NCBI RefSeq assembly: GCF_010550695.1
Contig: NZ_JAAGOB010000005.1
Location: 345,742 to 409,741, forward strand
Length of the DNA stretch: 64,000 nt
From: Phytoactinopolyspora alkaliphila
Lineage (GTDB): Bacteria; Actinomycetota; Actinomycetes; Jiangellales; Jiangellaceae
Reading direction: 5' to 3'
Positions 1 through 9,592 of this stretch are shown here, piece by piece. Position numbers and translations under genes: made by a program. The notes below the pieces were generated by a model. That model searched no databases and was not told the origin of the DNA. It saw nothing but the letters and a program-made list of their open reading frames with translations. Each line of letters starts with the position of its first letter. The first letter of the stretch is position 1.

Positions 1-444
1 GCGGCCGTGGAAGTTGCCGTCGGCGACGAGGATGGTGGCGCGATCTTCCGGGACCCCCTTGACCTCGTAGCCCCACTTGCGGGCTACCTTGATGGCCGTC
101 TCGACGGCCTCGGCGCCGGTGTTCATCGGTAGCACGAGTTCTTTGCCGGCCAGCTCACCGAGCTCCTGTGCGAAGGGGCCGAGGAGATCATGGTGGAAGG
201 CCCGGCTGGTGAGCGTCACCCGATCGAGCTGTGTGCGGACCGCGTCGACGATGTCCGGGTGCCGGTGCCCGAAGTTCACGGCCGAGTATGCCGCGAGACA
301 GTCGAGGTAGCGGCGTCCTTCAACGTCGCGGACCCACGCACCTTCGCCTTCGGTGATCACGACCGGCAGGGGATGATAGTTGTGCGCCGTGCTCCGCTCG
401 GTGAGGGAGATGAGCTCCTCGGTACGGCCGGTCTGAATGGTCAT
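1..444 (-). CDS. rocD: Ornithine aminotransferase, N-terminal part (cut by window edge)
   Basis: PLP-dependent enzyme moving the delta-amino group of ornithine to 2-oxoglutarate, giving glutamate semialdehyde. The 148 codons visible begin [16 protein letters not shown] and include [14 protein letters not shown], the [19 protein letters not shown] block and [20 protein letters not shown], all typical of class III ornithine aminotransferases. The gene runs off the left edge before the PLP lysine. The ATG at 444 follows the ddaH stop by 20 bp with GAAGGAGCAC just upstream, so the two are almost certainly one transcript for arginine-derived carbon. Class III relatives such as acetylornithine aminotransferase are less likely given this neighbour. 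Confidence 0.9.
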   Translation of the reverse strand, partial: MTIQTGRTEELISLTERSTAHNYHPLPVVITEGEGAWVRDVEGRRYLDCLAAYSAVNFGHRHPDIVDAVRTQLDRVTLTSRAFHHDLLGPFAQELGELAGKELVLPMNTGAEAVETAIKVARKWGYEVKGVPEDRATILVADGNFHGR

Positions 445-464
445 GGGTGTGTGCTCCTTCGTGT

Positions 465-1307
465 TTACCGGTCGCCCGCCGTGCCGGCGGGGGTCGCCGT
501 CGTCGCCCGGTGTAGTTCCAGGGTGGCGCATTTGACCCCGCCACCGCTCTTCAGTAGCTCAGAAACATCCACTGGTACGGGGACGTATCCGCGTTCGGCG
601 ATCTGGGCAGCCAGCTTCTCGGCCTGCCGGGCGAGGACCACGTGCGTGCCGTCGCTCACCGCGTTGAGGCCGAGCACCAAGGCGTCGTCGGCGGTGGCGA
701 TGATCGCCTCCGGGTACAGCGAGGCGAGTAGGCGCTGGCTGGAGTCCGAGAAGGCAGCCGGGTAATAGACGATGGTCCGGTCATCGAGGACGGCGAGGGC
801 CGTGTCCAGGTGGTAGAAGCGAGGATCCACCAGGTGCAGCGGCGCGACCGGCACGTCGAAGACTTCGGCCAGTTCGGTGCATGCCGCGGGGCTGGTCCGG
901 AATCCGCTGCCCGCGAGAATCCGCCGCCCGGTCCAGGCGAAGTCGCCCTCTCCTTCGTTGATCTCCCGGGGCATGCGGACGTCGACACCGTGGTCGGTGA
1001 GCCAGCGCCGGTGGGCGGGGGCCTCACCTGCCCGGCCGGGCGCACGGAATCGTGCTCCCAGTGCCCGTTCTCCGATGACGAGCGCACCGTTGGCGGTGAA
1101 AACCATGTCCGGCATCCCGAGCAGCGGCTCGAGCACATCCACCCTGTGCCCGAGGCCCTCGTAGGTGCGCCGCAGGGCTCGCCATTGTGCGAGCGCGCGA
1201 TCCGCATCGACGGGCACCGACGGATCCATCCATGGATTGATCGAATGCTCGACCGCGAAGTGGACAGGTGGGCACATGAGGTAGCGCCGGCTGGCGACAG
1301 GAGTCAC
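465..1307 (-). CDS. ddaH: Dimethylarginine dimethylaminohydrolase (amidinotransferase family)
   Basis: Predicted to hydrolyse methylated arginine to citrulline. The 280-residue protein has the pentein-fold landmarks: [13 protein letters not shown] near residue 65, the [10 protein letters not shown] region, [11 protein letters not shown] carrying the catalytic His, and the C-terminal nucleophile Cys in [12 protein letters not shown]. The length fits the family. It sits 20 bp upstream of rocD on the same strand and is divergent from an Lrp/AsnC regulator, a common actinobacterial arrangement in which the regulator probably senses an amino acid. An arginine deiminase activity cannot be excluded from sequence alone. 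Confidence 0.85.
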   Translation of the reverse strand: MTPVASRRYLMCPPVHFAVEHSINPWMDPSVPVDADRALAQWRALRRTYEGLGHRVDVLEPLLGMPDMVFTANGALVIGERALGARFRAPGRAGEAPAHRRWLTDHGVDVRMPREINEGEGDFAWTGRRILAGSGFRTSPAACTELAEVFDVPVAPLHLVDPRFYHLDTALAVLDDRTIVYYPAAFSDSSQRLLASLYPEAIIATADDALVLGLNAVSDGTHVVLARQAEKLAAQIAERGYVPVPVDVSELLKSGGGVKCATLELHRATTATPAGTAGDR

Positions 1308-1344
1308 ATTCTGACCCTAGATGGCGGAGGAGCCGCAACGCGAT

Positions 1345-1354
1345 ACATCGATGT
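1345..1354. promoter_or_regulatory. Candidate operator between ddaH and the Lrp regulator
   Basis: ACATCGATGT is a perfect 10-bp palindrome in the 134-bp divergent gap between ddaH and the AsnC-like gene. Lrp-family proteins often bind short dyads in such gaps. The assignment is inference from position only. Confidence 0.3.
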
Positions 1355-1441
1355 TGCCGCTGAGTAGCAGTTCATTGCGTCAGGCTCACGGAAGGCGTCG
1401 ATATCTTGCGTCGCGGGCATGAACGCCGCGATGATCGGCTC

Positions 1442-1891
1442 ATGACACTCGACGACATCGACAGCCGGATCATCCGGGTGCTCACCACGGACGGCCGGGC
1501 CAGTTACGGCACCATCGGCGCCGAGGTGAACCTGTCCGCCCCCGCGGTGAAACGGCGGGTCGATCGCTTACGTGCCCGCGGCGTCATCGCAGGGTTCACG
1601 GTCCGCGTGGATCCGGGCGCCACCGGGTGGGATACCGAGGCGTACGTCGAACTGTTCTGCAACCGCCGCACGTCCGGTGAGGAGATTCTTCGACGCGCGC
1701 AGACCTATCCCGAAGTGGTCGAGGCGTTCACGGTGACAGGCGACGCGGATGCCCTGCTGCATGTTTTCGCATCCGATATGCACCATTTCGAGCGAGTGCT
1801 CAGTGAGATCTCCGCGGAGCCTTTCGTGGCCCGGACACGCAGCGTTCTGGTGCTTTCTCCCTTACTTCGCCGGGAATTTCTCACTATGTAG
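1442..1891 (+). CDS. Lrp/AsnC family transcriptional regulator
   Basis: A 149-residue regulator. The N-terminal helix-turn-helix is clear (MTLDDIDSRIIRVLTTDGRA, then YGTIGAEVNLSAPAVKRRVDRL, about residues 1-50), followed by a RAM/AsnC ligand domain with the EAFTVTGDADALLHVFASDM motif near residues 95-115. The ATG at 1442 is chosen because the family starts directly with this helix; an in-frame extension to 1406 adds unrelated residues. It is divergent from ddaH-rocD and most likely controls them in response to arginine or ornithine (inference). Confidence 0.85.
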   Translation: MTLDDIDSRIIRVLTTDGRASYGTIGAEVNLSAPAVKRRVDRLRARGVIAGFTVRVDPGATGWDTEAYVELFCNRRTSGEEILRRAQTYPEVVEAFTVTGDADALLHVFASDMHHFERVLSEISAEPFVARTRSVLVLSPLLRREFLTM

Positions 1892-2083
1892 GATCGAGTT
1901 CGGCGGCGCGCTGAAGGTTCCGGCCAGCCCTCTCACCTCCCTCTACGAAATTACAGCCGTGTGTTTCGTCAAGTCGACACGCCGTGTGACTCTTGAGTTT
2001 CTTGGGTTTTGTGTTCCCTATTGTGACCGAAGTGGCTAGGCTCTTCTCCTGTGATGTCGGGCAACGGGGGAGGTTGGCCCAGG

Positions 2084-3514
2084 ATGGCGAGCGGGACTAG
2101 CGACGGGCGGCGGCGAGCGCGCGCCCCGTTCGCGAGTGCCGTTGCGGTCGTGTTCCTGGCGGCCGGGCTGGCATCCGCACACGCCGAGCCGACCCACCCG
2201 TCGCGACAGGAGATCGACGACGCCCGGGTGGCGGAGCGCGCCGCCGGGGACGCGGTCGTGGCCGCCGAGTCGCGACTGGCCGCGATCAACGAGCAGGTCG
2301 ACAACGCACACATTGCAGCGGCGAAGGCGGTCGAGGCGTACAACGGCGCCAAGATCGCGCTCGCGGAGGCGGAAGAAGCCGACGAAGCTGCCCGCAGGAA
2401 GGCCCGGCTCTCCGCGGCCACGGCCGCGGAGGCGCAAGCAGTGCTCAGCCAGGTCGTCGCCGCGTCGTACCGACACGGCGGTGAGCTGGCCAAGTTCAGC
2501 ATGGTCCTGCATGCCGAGGACGGGCGCACGCTCTTCGATGCCGCCGCGATGTTCAGGTCGGTCACCGACTCGCAAGCCGGTGCTTTCGCCCAGGCGGCCG
2601 AGGCGACAGCGCAGGCCGAAGAGGACGCCGATCTGGCGCGCGCCGCCGTGCTTGAGCGCGAGCGCGCCACCGAGGCGGCGGAAGGCGCGCACGAGGAAGC
2701 ACGGGCGCTGGTCGAAGCTGAGGAAGCGGCCTTCGCCGCAGCCGAGTTGGAACGCGAGGCCCTGATCGAGAATCTGGCCGAGGCGCGCGGCACCACCGTT
2801 GCGCTGGAGCGGGACCGGCAGCGGGCGATCGAGGAAGAGCGTGCCGCGGAACGCGAGCGTGACGCCCGCGAGGACGCCGACGACCCCGAGCCGACCGATC
2901 CTCCGAGGCAGCCCGACGACGAGCCCTCGCCCACACGCACACCGCGGGCTACGCCGAGCGAGCCGCCGTCCCCGCCGAGCGCCACTCCGACGCCCACATC
3001 CACCCCCAGCTCGACACCGACGCCGACGCCCACCCCCACCCGCACGTCGACGCCGACGCCCTCCTCAACGCCCAGCCCGACGCCCACCCGCACATCGACG
3101 CCGACACCGTCGCCGTCGCCCACCCCGACGAGTCCGCCCGACCCGCCGTCCGGAGCAGAGGCGGCCGTCGCGTATGCGTGGCAGCAGGTAGGCAAGCCCT
3201 ACGAGTGGGGCGCGTCCGGCCCGAACTCGTTCGATTGCTCAGGGCTGACGATGCGGGCCTGGCAGGCAGGCGGCAAGAACCTGCCCCATTGGAGTGTCGC
3301 GCAGGCGGAGCGGGTCACCCGGGTCTCGTACGCGCAGATGGTCCCCGGCGACCTGATCTTCTGGTCCGACAACGGGCAGGCGTCCGGCGTTCACCACGTG
3401 GGCCTTTACATCGGCGGCGGGAAGATGATCCACGCGCCGCGCCCCGGGAAGGACGTCGAGGTGCAGAGCGTCTTCTACTGGCACGATCCCGCCTTCTACG
3501 GGCGGGTGCCCTGA
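2084..3514 (+). CDS. Secreted NlpC/P60 peptidoglycan hydrolase with coiled coil and Thr/Pro linker
   Basis: Predicted D-glutamyl-peptidase of the cell wall. Residues 1-34 form a signal peptide (Arg-rich start, hydrophobic core, cut after ASAHA). Residues 38-270 are a long Ala/Glu/Arg coiled coil of the RipA/PcsB type. Residues 270-355 are a repetitive Thr-Pro-Ser linker. Residues 356-476 are the NlpC/P60 domain with catalytic Cys385 in DCSG, His in HHVGLYIGGG near 437 and a third polar site in IHAPRPG. Start 2084 is preferred over 2051 because GGGGGAGG ends 10 bp before it. The coiled coil may hold the hydrolase inactive until processed or bound, as in RipA (family knowledge). Confidence 0.88.
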   Translation: MASGTSDGRRRARAPFASAVAVVFLAAGLASAHAEPTHPSRQEIDDARVAERAAGDAVVAAESRLAAINEQVDNAHIAAAKAVEAYNGAKIALAEAEEADEAARRKARLSAATAAEAQAVLSQVVAASYRHGGELAKFSMVLHAEDGRTLFDAAAMFRSVTDSQAGAFAQAAEATAQAEEDADLARAAVLERERATEAAEGAHEEARALVEAEEAAFAAAELEREALIENLAEARGTTVALERDRQRAIEEERAAERERDAREDADDPEPTDPPRQPDDEPSPTRTPRATPSEPPSPPSATPTPTSTPSSTPTPTPTPTRTSTPTPSSTPSPTPTRTSTPTPSPSPTPTSPPDPPSGAEAAVAYAWQQVGKPYEWGASGPNSFDCSGLTMRAWQAGGKNLPHWSVAQAERVTRVSYAQMVPGDLIFWSDNGQASGVHHVGLYIGGGKMIHAPRPGKDVEVQSVFYWHDPAFYGRVP

Positions 3515-3551
3515 CCCGCGCGTCGGGATGCGGACGTAGCAGGCACGGGCG

Positions 3552-4391
3552 TCAGCACCGGCCGCGGCTGTCTCCTGTGTACCGGCCGGGGCTGGTGCCC
3601 AGGTAACGCCGGAACACGCGATTCAGATGTGCTTGATCGTAGAAGCCTGCCGCTGACGCCACCTCCGCCGGGCGCTGTCCGCCCAGTAACAGCCGACGGG
3701 CCAGATCGATGCGCCGTCCGGTGAGATATGCATGCGGTGGCAGCCCGAAGGCAGAGCTGAATGAACGCACCAGGTGGGCAGGGTGTGCGTGCAGCTCTCG
3801 TCCCGCCGCGGCGAGGGACAGTCCTGGCCGGACGTGAGCGTCGAGCAGATCCCGGAAGCGAGCGGCCAGGGCGTTGCCGGCTGGGTGGTCCAGGACAGGT
3901 GAGGAACCGTCGTCGAAATCGCTTGCGACCGTGCCGGGCGCCAGATGTTGCCGCAACCGGATCCGCAAGAGGGCTAGCCTGCTCTCGGCTTCGAGGCCGT
4001 CTCCCGGATGGCCCAGGCTCAGGTGCAGCTGGTGGATCCGCTGCCACAGGACGGCGTCGTCGAGCCCCGGGTGATCGACCGCGGCGCCGACCAGTTTATC
4101 GCCGAGCACCGCGGCATCCAGATAGAGCACGCGCTTGCGGAAGCCGGCAGGTGTGGCCGGACGGCCGTCGTGCGGTACGTGCGGCGGCAGCAGCGTGACC
4201 GTGCGGCCGACCGCTCCATGATGATGTCGATCGAGGTCGTAGCGGATCGCGCCGTCGTCGACGATCAGCAGCGTCCACGCCGCGTGGGTATGCGCCGGAT
4301 ACGCGTGGTCGACGAAACGCGCGTGGAAGACCTCTGCGATGCCGGCGATCGAGGGTCGCCACGCGTGAGTCTCAGGACGGCCGGCGAGCAC
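3552..4391 (-). CDS. AraC family transcriptional regulator
   Basis: About 279 residues. An N-terminal cupin-like sensor starts around THAWRPSIAGIAEVFHARF with the histidine-rich AHTHAAWTLLIVDDG strand and LLPPHVPHDGRP. The C-terminal two-HTH AraC domain is at about residues 180-275, ending AGFYDQAHLNRVFRRYLGTSPGRY. The GTG at 4391 is the first start that leaves a normal family N terminus. An ATG at 4481 is also open but would overlap the divergent DUF2000 gene. No good ribosome site is visible for either, so a leaderless message is possible. It probably regulates its divergent neighbour. Confidence 0.75.
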   Translation of the reverse strand: MLAGRPETHAWRPSIAGIAEVFHARFVDHAYPAHTHAAWTLLIVDDGAIRYDLDRHHHGAVGRTVTLLPPHVPHDGRPATPAGFRKRVLYLDAAVLGDKLVGAAVDHPGLDDAVLWQRIHQLHLSLGHPGDGLEAESRLALLRIRLRQHLAPGTVASDFDDGSSPVLDHPAGNALAARFRDLLDAHVRPGLSLAAAGRELHAHPAHLVRSFSSAFGLPPHAYLTGRRIDLARRLLLGGQRPAEVASAAGFYDQAHLNRVFRRYLGTSPGRYTGDSRGRC

Positions 4392-4479
4392 GCAAAGAAC
4401 GTACAAGACGCCGGGCGCCCGTGGCGAGCATCCTGGTTCTGCTGACGAACCACGCGTGGCGACGATGCCCGCATGACTC

Positions 4480-4932
4480 ATGTCTGAACGAAACTCTGAG
4501 GTGTGCGCTGTGGACGGACCGATCCGATTCGACACCAAGATCGCTGTCTTGCTCCGCGACGACCTGGAGCTGTGGCAGCGCCTCAACGTGACCGCGTTTC
4601 TGGCCGGCGGATTGGCCGGCGCCGATCCCGAGCTGGTGGGTGAGCCCTACGAGGATGCCGACGGCACCGTCTACCTGCCCATGCTGCGGCAGCCCGTGAT
4701 GATCTTCGCTGGCGGCAAGGAGACCTTGACAGCCGCGCACGAACGGGCGCTGCGGCGTGGGATGCCGCTGGCGGTGTTCACGCGCGACCTCTTCGGCACC
4801 GGCAACGACCGGGACAATCGCGCCGCCGTCAAGGCCGTCGGACGAGCCGGGCTCGACCTTGTGGGGCTGGCCATTCACGGACCGAAGAACGCCGTCGACA
4901 AGGTGCTCAAAGGCGCGACCCTCCACGCCTGA
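4480..4932 (+). CDS. DUF2000 family protein
   Basis: A 150-residue protein with the DUF2000 pattern: DTKIAVLLRDDLELWQRLNVTAFLAGG at the start, MLRQPVMIFAGG in the middle and GPKNAVDKVLKGATLHA at the end. The fold is related to peptidyl-tRNA hydrolase 2, but the function is unknown. It is divergent from the AraC gene. GTG at 4510 is an alternative start that would leave about 140 residues. Confidence 0.75.
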   Translation: MSERNSEVCAVDGPIRFDTKIAVLLRDDLELWQRLNVTAFLAGGLAGADPELVGEPYEDADGTVYLPMLRQPVMIFAGGKETLTAAHERALRRGMPLAVFTRDLFGTGNDRDNRAAVKAVGRAGLDLVGLAIHGPKNAVDKVLKGATLHA

Positions 4933-4968
4933 CCGGATCGGCTGACGACGCCGGCGCTTGTCCGGCGG

Positions 4969-6099
4969 TCACGCTCGTAGCTGTCCCGCCAGTGGGCACG
5001 CGAACGGATCCCGTGCGCCGAGTCCGACCTTGTTCAGGTAGTCGACCACGATCTTGTACGAGCCCAGCAAGCTGGTCTCGGTGTACATGACCTTGTGCCG
5101 GGCACAGAAATCACGGACGATCGGCTGCGCCTTGCGCAGGTTGGGCCGCGCCATGCTGGGGAACAGGTGATGCTCCACCTGATAGTTGAGCCCGCCCATG
5201 GCGAAATCCGTCACCGCGCCACCACGGATGTTGCGTGACATCAGCACCTGGCGACGGAGGAAATCGATCTTCTCATTCGCCGGGACGATCGGCATACCCT
5301 TGTGGTTGGGCGCGAAGGAGCCACCGAGAAGCAGGCCGAACAGGCCCATCTGGACGCCGAAGAACGCCGCGGCCTTTCCCGGCGGCAGCACGATGAGCAG
5401 GGCGGCGATGTAGCCGCCGAGGCGGAGCGCCATGAACAGCGCCTCGCACCACCGGTGCTTCAGCGCTTCCTTGCTGAGGACTCGCTGAATGCTGGCGACA
5501 TGCAGGGCGAGTCCCTCGAGGAGGAGGAGAGGGAAGAAAAGGTACCCCTGCCGGCGCGCGAAACGGGCGCTGAACCCCTTCCTGCCCTCCATCGCCGACG
5601 GAGTGAAGGCCAGTACGCCGGGTGCGATGTCCGGGTCGGCGCCCTCCTTGTTCGGGTTGGCGTGGTGCCGATTGTGCTTGGACATCCACCATCCGTAGCT
5701 CAATCCGGTGAACAAGCCGGAGAACACTCTGGCGGACCATTCGTTCCACTTATGCGACGCGAAAATCTGGCGGTGTGCGCCGTCGTGACCGAGGAAGCCG
5801 AACTGGGCAAGTACCACCGCCAGCACGCCGGCGGGGATCAGCTGGAACCACGAATTGCCGAGGAAGCCGAAAGCCACCCACACGCCGGCGAACGCTGTCA
5901 CCATCGCGATGATCAGCGTCCAGTAATAGCCGTAGCGCCGCTTCAGCAGGCCGGACGCCTTGATCTGACGCGAAAGGTCGGAGTATTCGCTGACATAGCG
6001 TTCACGCCGGCTCGCGCCGGCCGGGCCCGGAAGAGTGTCGGTTCTGGACGCGGCGCCGGAGCCGGATTCCGGCATTGTTGATGTGGGGTTGTGCGACAC
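4969..6099 (-). CDS. Membrane fatty-acid desaturase
   Basis: Diiron acyl desaturase of the integral membrane type. Three histidine boxes are visible: HDGAH, HNRHH and QVEHH, the last with Q in place of the first His as in front-end or acyl-lipid desaturases. Hydrophobic pairs flank them (WTLIIAMVTAFAGVWVAF and a stretch near residues 210-270). The start is uncertain: GTG 6099 (376 residues), ATG 6075 or GTG 6150 are all in frame and none has a strong ribosome site. It likely introduces a double bond into membrane acyl chains. It stands alone, with convergent DUF2000 on one side. Confidence 0.85.
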   Translation of the reverse strand: MSHNPTSTMPESGSGAASRTDTLPGPAGASRRERYVSEYSDLSRQIKASGLLKRRYGYYWTLIIAMVTAFAGVWVAFGFLGNSWFQLIPAGVLAVVLAQFGFLGHDGAHRQIFASHKWNEWSARVFSGLFTGLSYGWWMSKHNRHHANPNKEGADPDIAPGVLAFTPSAMEGRKGFSARFARRQGYLFFPLLLLEGLALHVASIQRVLSKEALKHRWCEALFMALRLGGYIAALLIVLPPGKAAAFFGVQMGLFGLLLGGSFAPNHKGMPIVPANEKIDFLRRQVLMSRNIRGGAVTDFAMGGLNYQVEHHLFPSMARPNLRKAQPIVRDFCARHKVMYTETSLLGSYKIVVDYLNKVGLGARDPFACPLAGQLRA

Positions 6100-6317
6100 G
6101 GTAAGACCACCGTTCGTGTGTCGGCTGTGGCGTATGGAGCTTTGGCTCACGTCACGCCATTCGGTATGTCGGCCGGCATCATTAGCCTTGCCGTAGGGCG
6201 GGTCGATTACTCACCAGGACGACTACAGCAGATGGGCTGCTGGATCGTTGGCTCAACCCTGGATGCCTCCACTTTACCCCGCGTGGCGGTGATCTATGCC
6301 GCGTCCGGTGTGGGCAA

Positions 6318-6806
6318 TCAGTAGCCGGCCTTCTTCGCCCGGTCGTATGAGGCGCGGATCTCTTCCTCCGCCGCGGCCCGGTCCACCCAGGTAGCCCCCT
6401 CGACCGACTTGCCGGGTTCCAGGTCCTTGTAGACCTCGAAGAAGTGCTGAATCTCCAGCCGGTCGAACTCCGGAACGTCGTTCATGTCGTGCAGGCCCTC
6501 CTTTCGGGGATCGTCGGCCGGCACGCACAGCACCTTGTCGTCGCCCCCGGCCTCGTCCTTCATGCGGAACATGGCGATGGCGCGGCACCGGATGAGACAG
6601 CCGGGGAAGGTCGGTTCCTCGATGAAGACCAGGGCGTCCAGGGGATCGCCGTCGAGTCCGAGCGTCTCGTCGATGAAGCCGTAGTCGTGTGGATACCGGG
6701 TGGAGGTGAACAGCCGGCGGTCGAGCCGAATCCGGCCGGTCTCGTGATCCATCTCGTACTTGTTCCGGCTTCCTGCCGGAATCTCGATCGTGACGTCGAA
6801 ATGCAC
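6318..6806 (-). CDS. ppa: Inorganic pyrophosphatase
   Basis: Soluble class I enzyme that hydrolyses pyrophosphate. The 162 residues show [16 protein letters not shown], the YGFI region and [17 protein letters not shown] with the Mg-binding aspartates, plus [12 protein letters not shown]. The start is the GTG at 6806, set by GGGAGGCAGG immediately upstream. It is divergent from dacB, the usual actinobacterial arrangement. Confidence 0.95.
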   Translation of the reverse strand: MHFDVTIEIPAGSRNKYEMDHETGRIRLDRRLFTSTRYPHDYGFIDETLGLDGDPLDALVFIEEPTFPGCLIRCRAIAMFRMKDEAGGDDKVLCVPADDPRKEGLHDMNDVPEFDRLEIQHFFEVYKDLEPGKSVEGATWVDRAAAEEEIRASYDRAKKAGY

Positions 6807-6977
6807 GAGCCTGCCTCCCTGCGTTGGTGCCCTTGGCGATCTGCCTCAAGTCTCCCGTACCGTGATATCCGACGTGTGGGCGGGCAGGTGTCGAGAAGGT
6901 CACCGTCAGGTAAGAACTCGCCGGAACAGGCGACGTGAGGCGTGTCGATAGTAGACCGGTGAACCGGCGGGAGAGGT

Positions 6978-8366
6978 ATGTCTGGGCGGAGCGTGACCGT
7001 GGTGGCCGCCTGTGTCGTCGTCGCCGGTGCCGTGGCCGGCGGGGTCTTGTATGCCTCCGACGTGCGACCGGCCGGGTCGGAAGGCACGGGCAAGCTCGCG
7101 ACGGTGGCCGAGAAGGCGCCGCCGGCGCCACGCTGGGAGGCGGCCGGCGCGGTGCTGGACACAGCATGGGCGAGGGAGACGGCTCAGACCTCGGTGGTGG
7201 CCCTGGCCAGAACTCTGGAGTCAGTGGCCGGCGACGAGTCGGCCGGCGGGCACGTGGGTGCCGCGGTGGTCGACCTCGCCTCGGGCGAGCTGATCTTCGA
7301 GACGAATGCCTCGGACCCGTTCGTGCCTGCCAGCACGATGAAGATTCTGACCGGCACGGCGGCACTTGAGGTCCTGGGCCCGGACCACCGTTTCGTCACG
7401 TCGGTCACCGGCCGGCTCAGCGGCGACGCCGAGATCACCCTCGTGGGCGGGGGAGACCCACTGCTGGCCTCGTCGCGGTCCGCGGCAAGGGAGCCGTCGG
7501 CCGCCGGCCTGGACGTCCTCGCCGAGCGGACCGCGGAGTCCCTGGTCCCGGCCGGTGTGACCTCCGTGCGGCTGTCCTTCGACGACGGCCTGTTCGCCGG
7601 TCCCGCCGTCGATCCGGACTGGCGCCCCTCCTACGTCCCCGACGGTGTCGCCGGCCCGGTCAACGCGTTGGCTGTCGATGGTGCTCGTCGCTCCCCCGGG
7701 TTCCGGGAACGGGTGAGCGACCCGGCGCAGGCGACCGCGGAACTGTTCGCCGAGCTCCTGGACGACCACGGCGTCGAGGTGAACGGTGCCCCTCGCCGCA
7801 CGGCCGCAGACGCCGCCGACGATGAGGTGGCCTCCGTGACCTCCCCGGCACTGTCCACTGTCGTCGAGTTCATGATGCGCACCAGCGACAACGACGTCGC
7901 CGAGGTGCTGGCCCGGCACGTGGCCCTCGGCCTGGACCGGCCCGGCTCGTCGGAGGAGGCGGCCGAAGCAGTCACGGATGCGCTGGCCGGACTCGGCGTA
8001 GAGGTCGACGGGCTGGACATCCGGGACGGCAGCGGGCTCGCTCGGGACAACGCCGTCACGGCCGGCTCGCTGATCTCGGCACTTCAGGCGGCGGCTGAGC
8101 CGGAGATGCCACACCTGCGCCCGGTTCTCGCGGGCCTCCCGGTGGCCGGCTTCACCGGCACGCTCGCCGAGCGTGTCTCCGGCGACTCGGCCGGCTACGT
8201 ACGGGCGAAGACCGGGACGCTCACCGGCGTGCACAGCCTGGCGGGCCTGGCAGCGCGGCCGGACGGGCAGGCGTACCTGTTCGCCATCCTCGCCGACGAC
8301 GCGGACGACGCCCTGGCCGCCCGCGGAGTGCTGGACGACTTCGCTGCGGTATTGGTCGCCGAATGA
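6978..8366 (+). CDS. dacB: D-alanyl-D-alanine carboxypeptidase/endopeptidase (PBP4, family S13)
   Basis: Cell-wall enzyme trimming or opening peptide cross-links outside the membrane. A short N-terminal hydrophobic segment (residues 5-25) acts as signal or anchor. Active-site motifs are in order: S119-T-M-K122, S303-D-N and K411-T-G. The length of 462 is typical. The start ATG has GGGAGAGG 5 bp upstream. It leads a string of co-oriented genes (DUF2342 protease, tilS, hpt, ftsH, folE), with only 14 bp to the next gene. Confidence 0.93.
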   Translation: MSGRSVTVVAACVVVAGAVAGGVLYASDVRPAGSEGTGKLATVAEKAPPAPRWEAAGAVLDTAWARETAQTSVVALARTLESVAGDESAGGHVGAAVVDLASGELIFETNASDPFVPASTMKILTGTAALEVLGPDHRFVTSVTGRLSGDAEITLVGGGDPLLASSRSAAREPSAAGLDVLAERTAESLVPAGVTSVRLSFDDGLFAGPAVDPDWRPSYVPDGVAGPVNALAVDGARRSPGFRERVSDPAQATAELFAELLDDHGVEVNGAPRRTAADAADDEVASVTSPALSTVVEFMMRTSDNDVAEVLARHVALGLDRPGSSEEAAEAVTDALAGLGVEVDGLDIRDGSGLARDNAVTAGSLISALQAAAEPEMPHLRPVLAGLPVAGFTGTLAERVSGDSAGYVRAKTGTLTGVHSLAGLAARPDGQAYLFAILADDADDALAARGVLDDFAAVLVAE

Positions 8367-8380
8367 CATAGCGTGGCGGT

Positions 8381-9541
8381 ATGACGACCAACGATGCCGT
8401 GCCGGAGTTCGTCGACTGGGATCTGGCGGCGCGAACAGCCAGACGGCTCGCCGGGCCAGGGCCCTCCGTCACTGAGTCCGAGGCCCGACAGACCGTCGCT
8501 GACCTGCGCCGGTTCGCGGCCGAAGCCGAGGGGCACGTGCGCGGCGTCACCGGGCTGGACGGCTCGTCGGCGGCGGCGCCGGTGGCTGTCGTCGACCGCG
8601 GGGGATGGGCCACGGCCAACACGGAGAGCCTGCGCACCATCGTCGCGCCGCTGGCGCACAAGATCCATGAGGCGCGTCGCGGCCGCAGCTTCGGCCCGCT
8701 CGACCAGATCGGTCCCAAGGCCACGGGCTTGGAGACGGGCCTGTTCTTGGCCTTCATCGCGGCACGCGTGCTCGGGCAGTTCGACCCGTTCTTCACCGGG
8801 CAGCCGGAGGCGAGCGGACCCTACGCTCCCGCGCCTGCGGACGGGGCCGGCTCGCCGGTGCAGCGTCTGGGCCGCCTGTTGCTGGTGGCGCCCAATGTCG
8901 TGCACGTGGAGCGAGAGCTCGAGGTCCACCCGGCGGACTTCCGGCTCTGGGTGTGCCTGCACGAGGAGACGCACCGGGTCCAGTTCACCGCTGTGCCGTG
9001 GCTCAGCGCGCACCTCGAAGGCGAAATCCAGACGTTCGTCCGCTCCACGCAGGTGGATACGGGTGCCCTGGCCGCGAATCTGCGGGAGGTGATCGAAGCG
9101 CTGCTCCGGGCCATCCGCGGAGACCGTGACTCGGTGAGTCTGATGGACCTGCTCCAGTCGCCGGAGCAGAAGGCTGTGGTCAAGCGGGTCACGGCGCTCA
9201 TGTCCCTGCTCGAGGGACACGCGGACGTGATCATGGACCGCGTCGGGCCAGAGATCATCCCTAGTGTGGAGACCATCCGCCGCCGCTTCCAGAACCGGCG
9301 CAAGAGCAAGGGCATGGAGCGCACTGTGCGCCGCGCCCTCGGTTTCGAGGCCAAGATGCGCCAGTACCGAGACGGCGGCAAGTTCGTCAATGAGGTGGTT
9401 GACAGCGTCGGCATGACCGGCTTCAACCGGGTCTGGGAGTCCGCGGAGACGCTGCCGACGCCGGAGGAGATCGCCGAGCCCGCTGCTTGGGTTCAGCGCG
9501 TGCATCGCGGCTCGCAGGACGGCGCCGGCGCGGAGTCGTGA
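8381..9541 (+). CDS. DUF2342 zinc-dependent metalloprotease-like protein
   Basis: A 386-residue protein of the actinobacterial DUF2342 family (some databases call it coenzyme F420 biosynthesis-associated). Zincin motif H194-E-E-T-H198 lies in LHEETHRVQF, with a downstream conserved Glu in HLEGHADVIMD. No signal peptide is seen, so it should be cytoplasmic. It sits between dacB and tilS as in many actinobacteria; the substrate is unknown. Confidence 0.85.
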   Translation: MTTNDAVPEFVDWDLAARTARRLAGPGPSVTESEARQTVADLRRFAAEAEGHVRGVTGLDGSSAAAPVAVVDRGGWATANTESLRTIVAPLAHKIHEARRGRSFGPLDQIGPKATGLETGLFLAFIAARVLGQFDPFFTGQPEASGPYAPAPADGAGSPVQRLGRLLLVAPNVVHVERELEVHPADFRLWVCLHEETHRVQFTAVPWLSAHLEGEIQTFVRSTQVDTGALAANLREVIEALLRAIRGDRDSVSLMDLLQSPEQKAVVKRVTALMSLLEGHADVIMDRVGPEIIPSVETIRRRFQNRRKSKGMERTVRRALGFEAKMRQYRDGGKFVNEVVDSVGMTGFNRVWESAETLPTPEEIAEPAAWVQRVHRGSQDGAGAES

Positions 9542-9592
9542 CCGTCGCCGGCTGACGCTGCTCACAACGGCCGCAGGGAGCTAGGGCGAGAG

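Noticed and set aside
2890..3140. Thr/Pro repeat as a microsatellite or regulatory repeat
   Set aside because: It is a coding linker between coiled coil and NlpC domain, in frame and typical of wall proteins.
1969..3195. 408-codon minus-strand open frame rich in Gly/Val/Ser
   Set aside because: It is the antisense of the coiled coil and Thr/Pro linker of the NlpC/P60 gene; low complexity explains its length.
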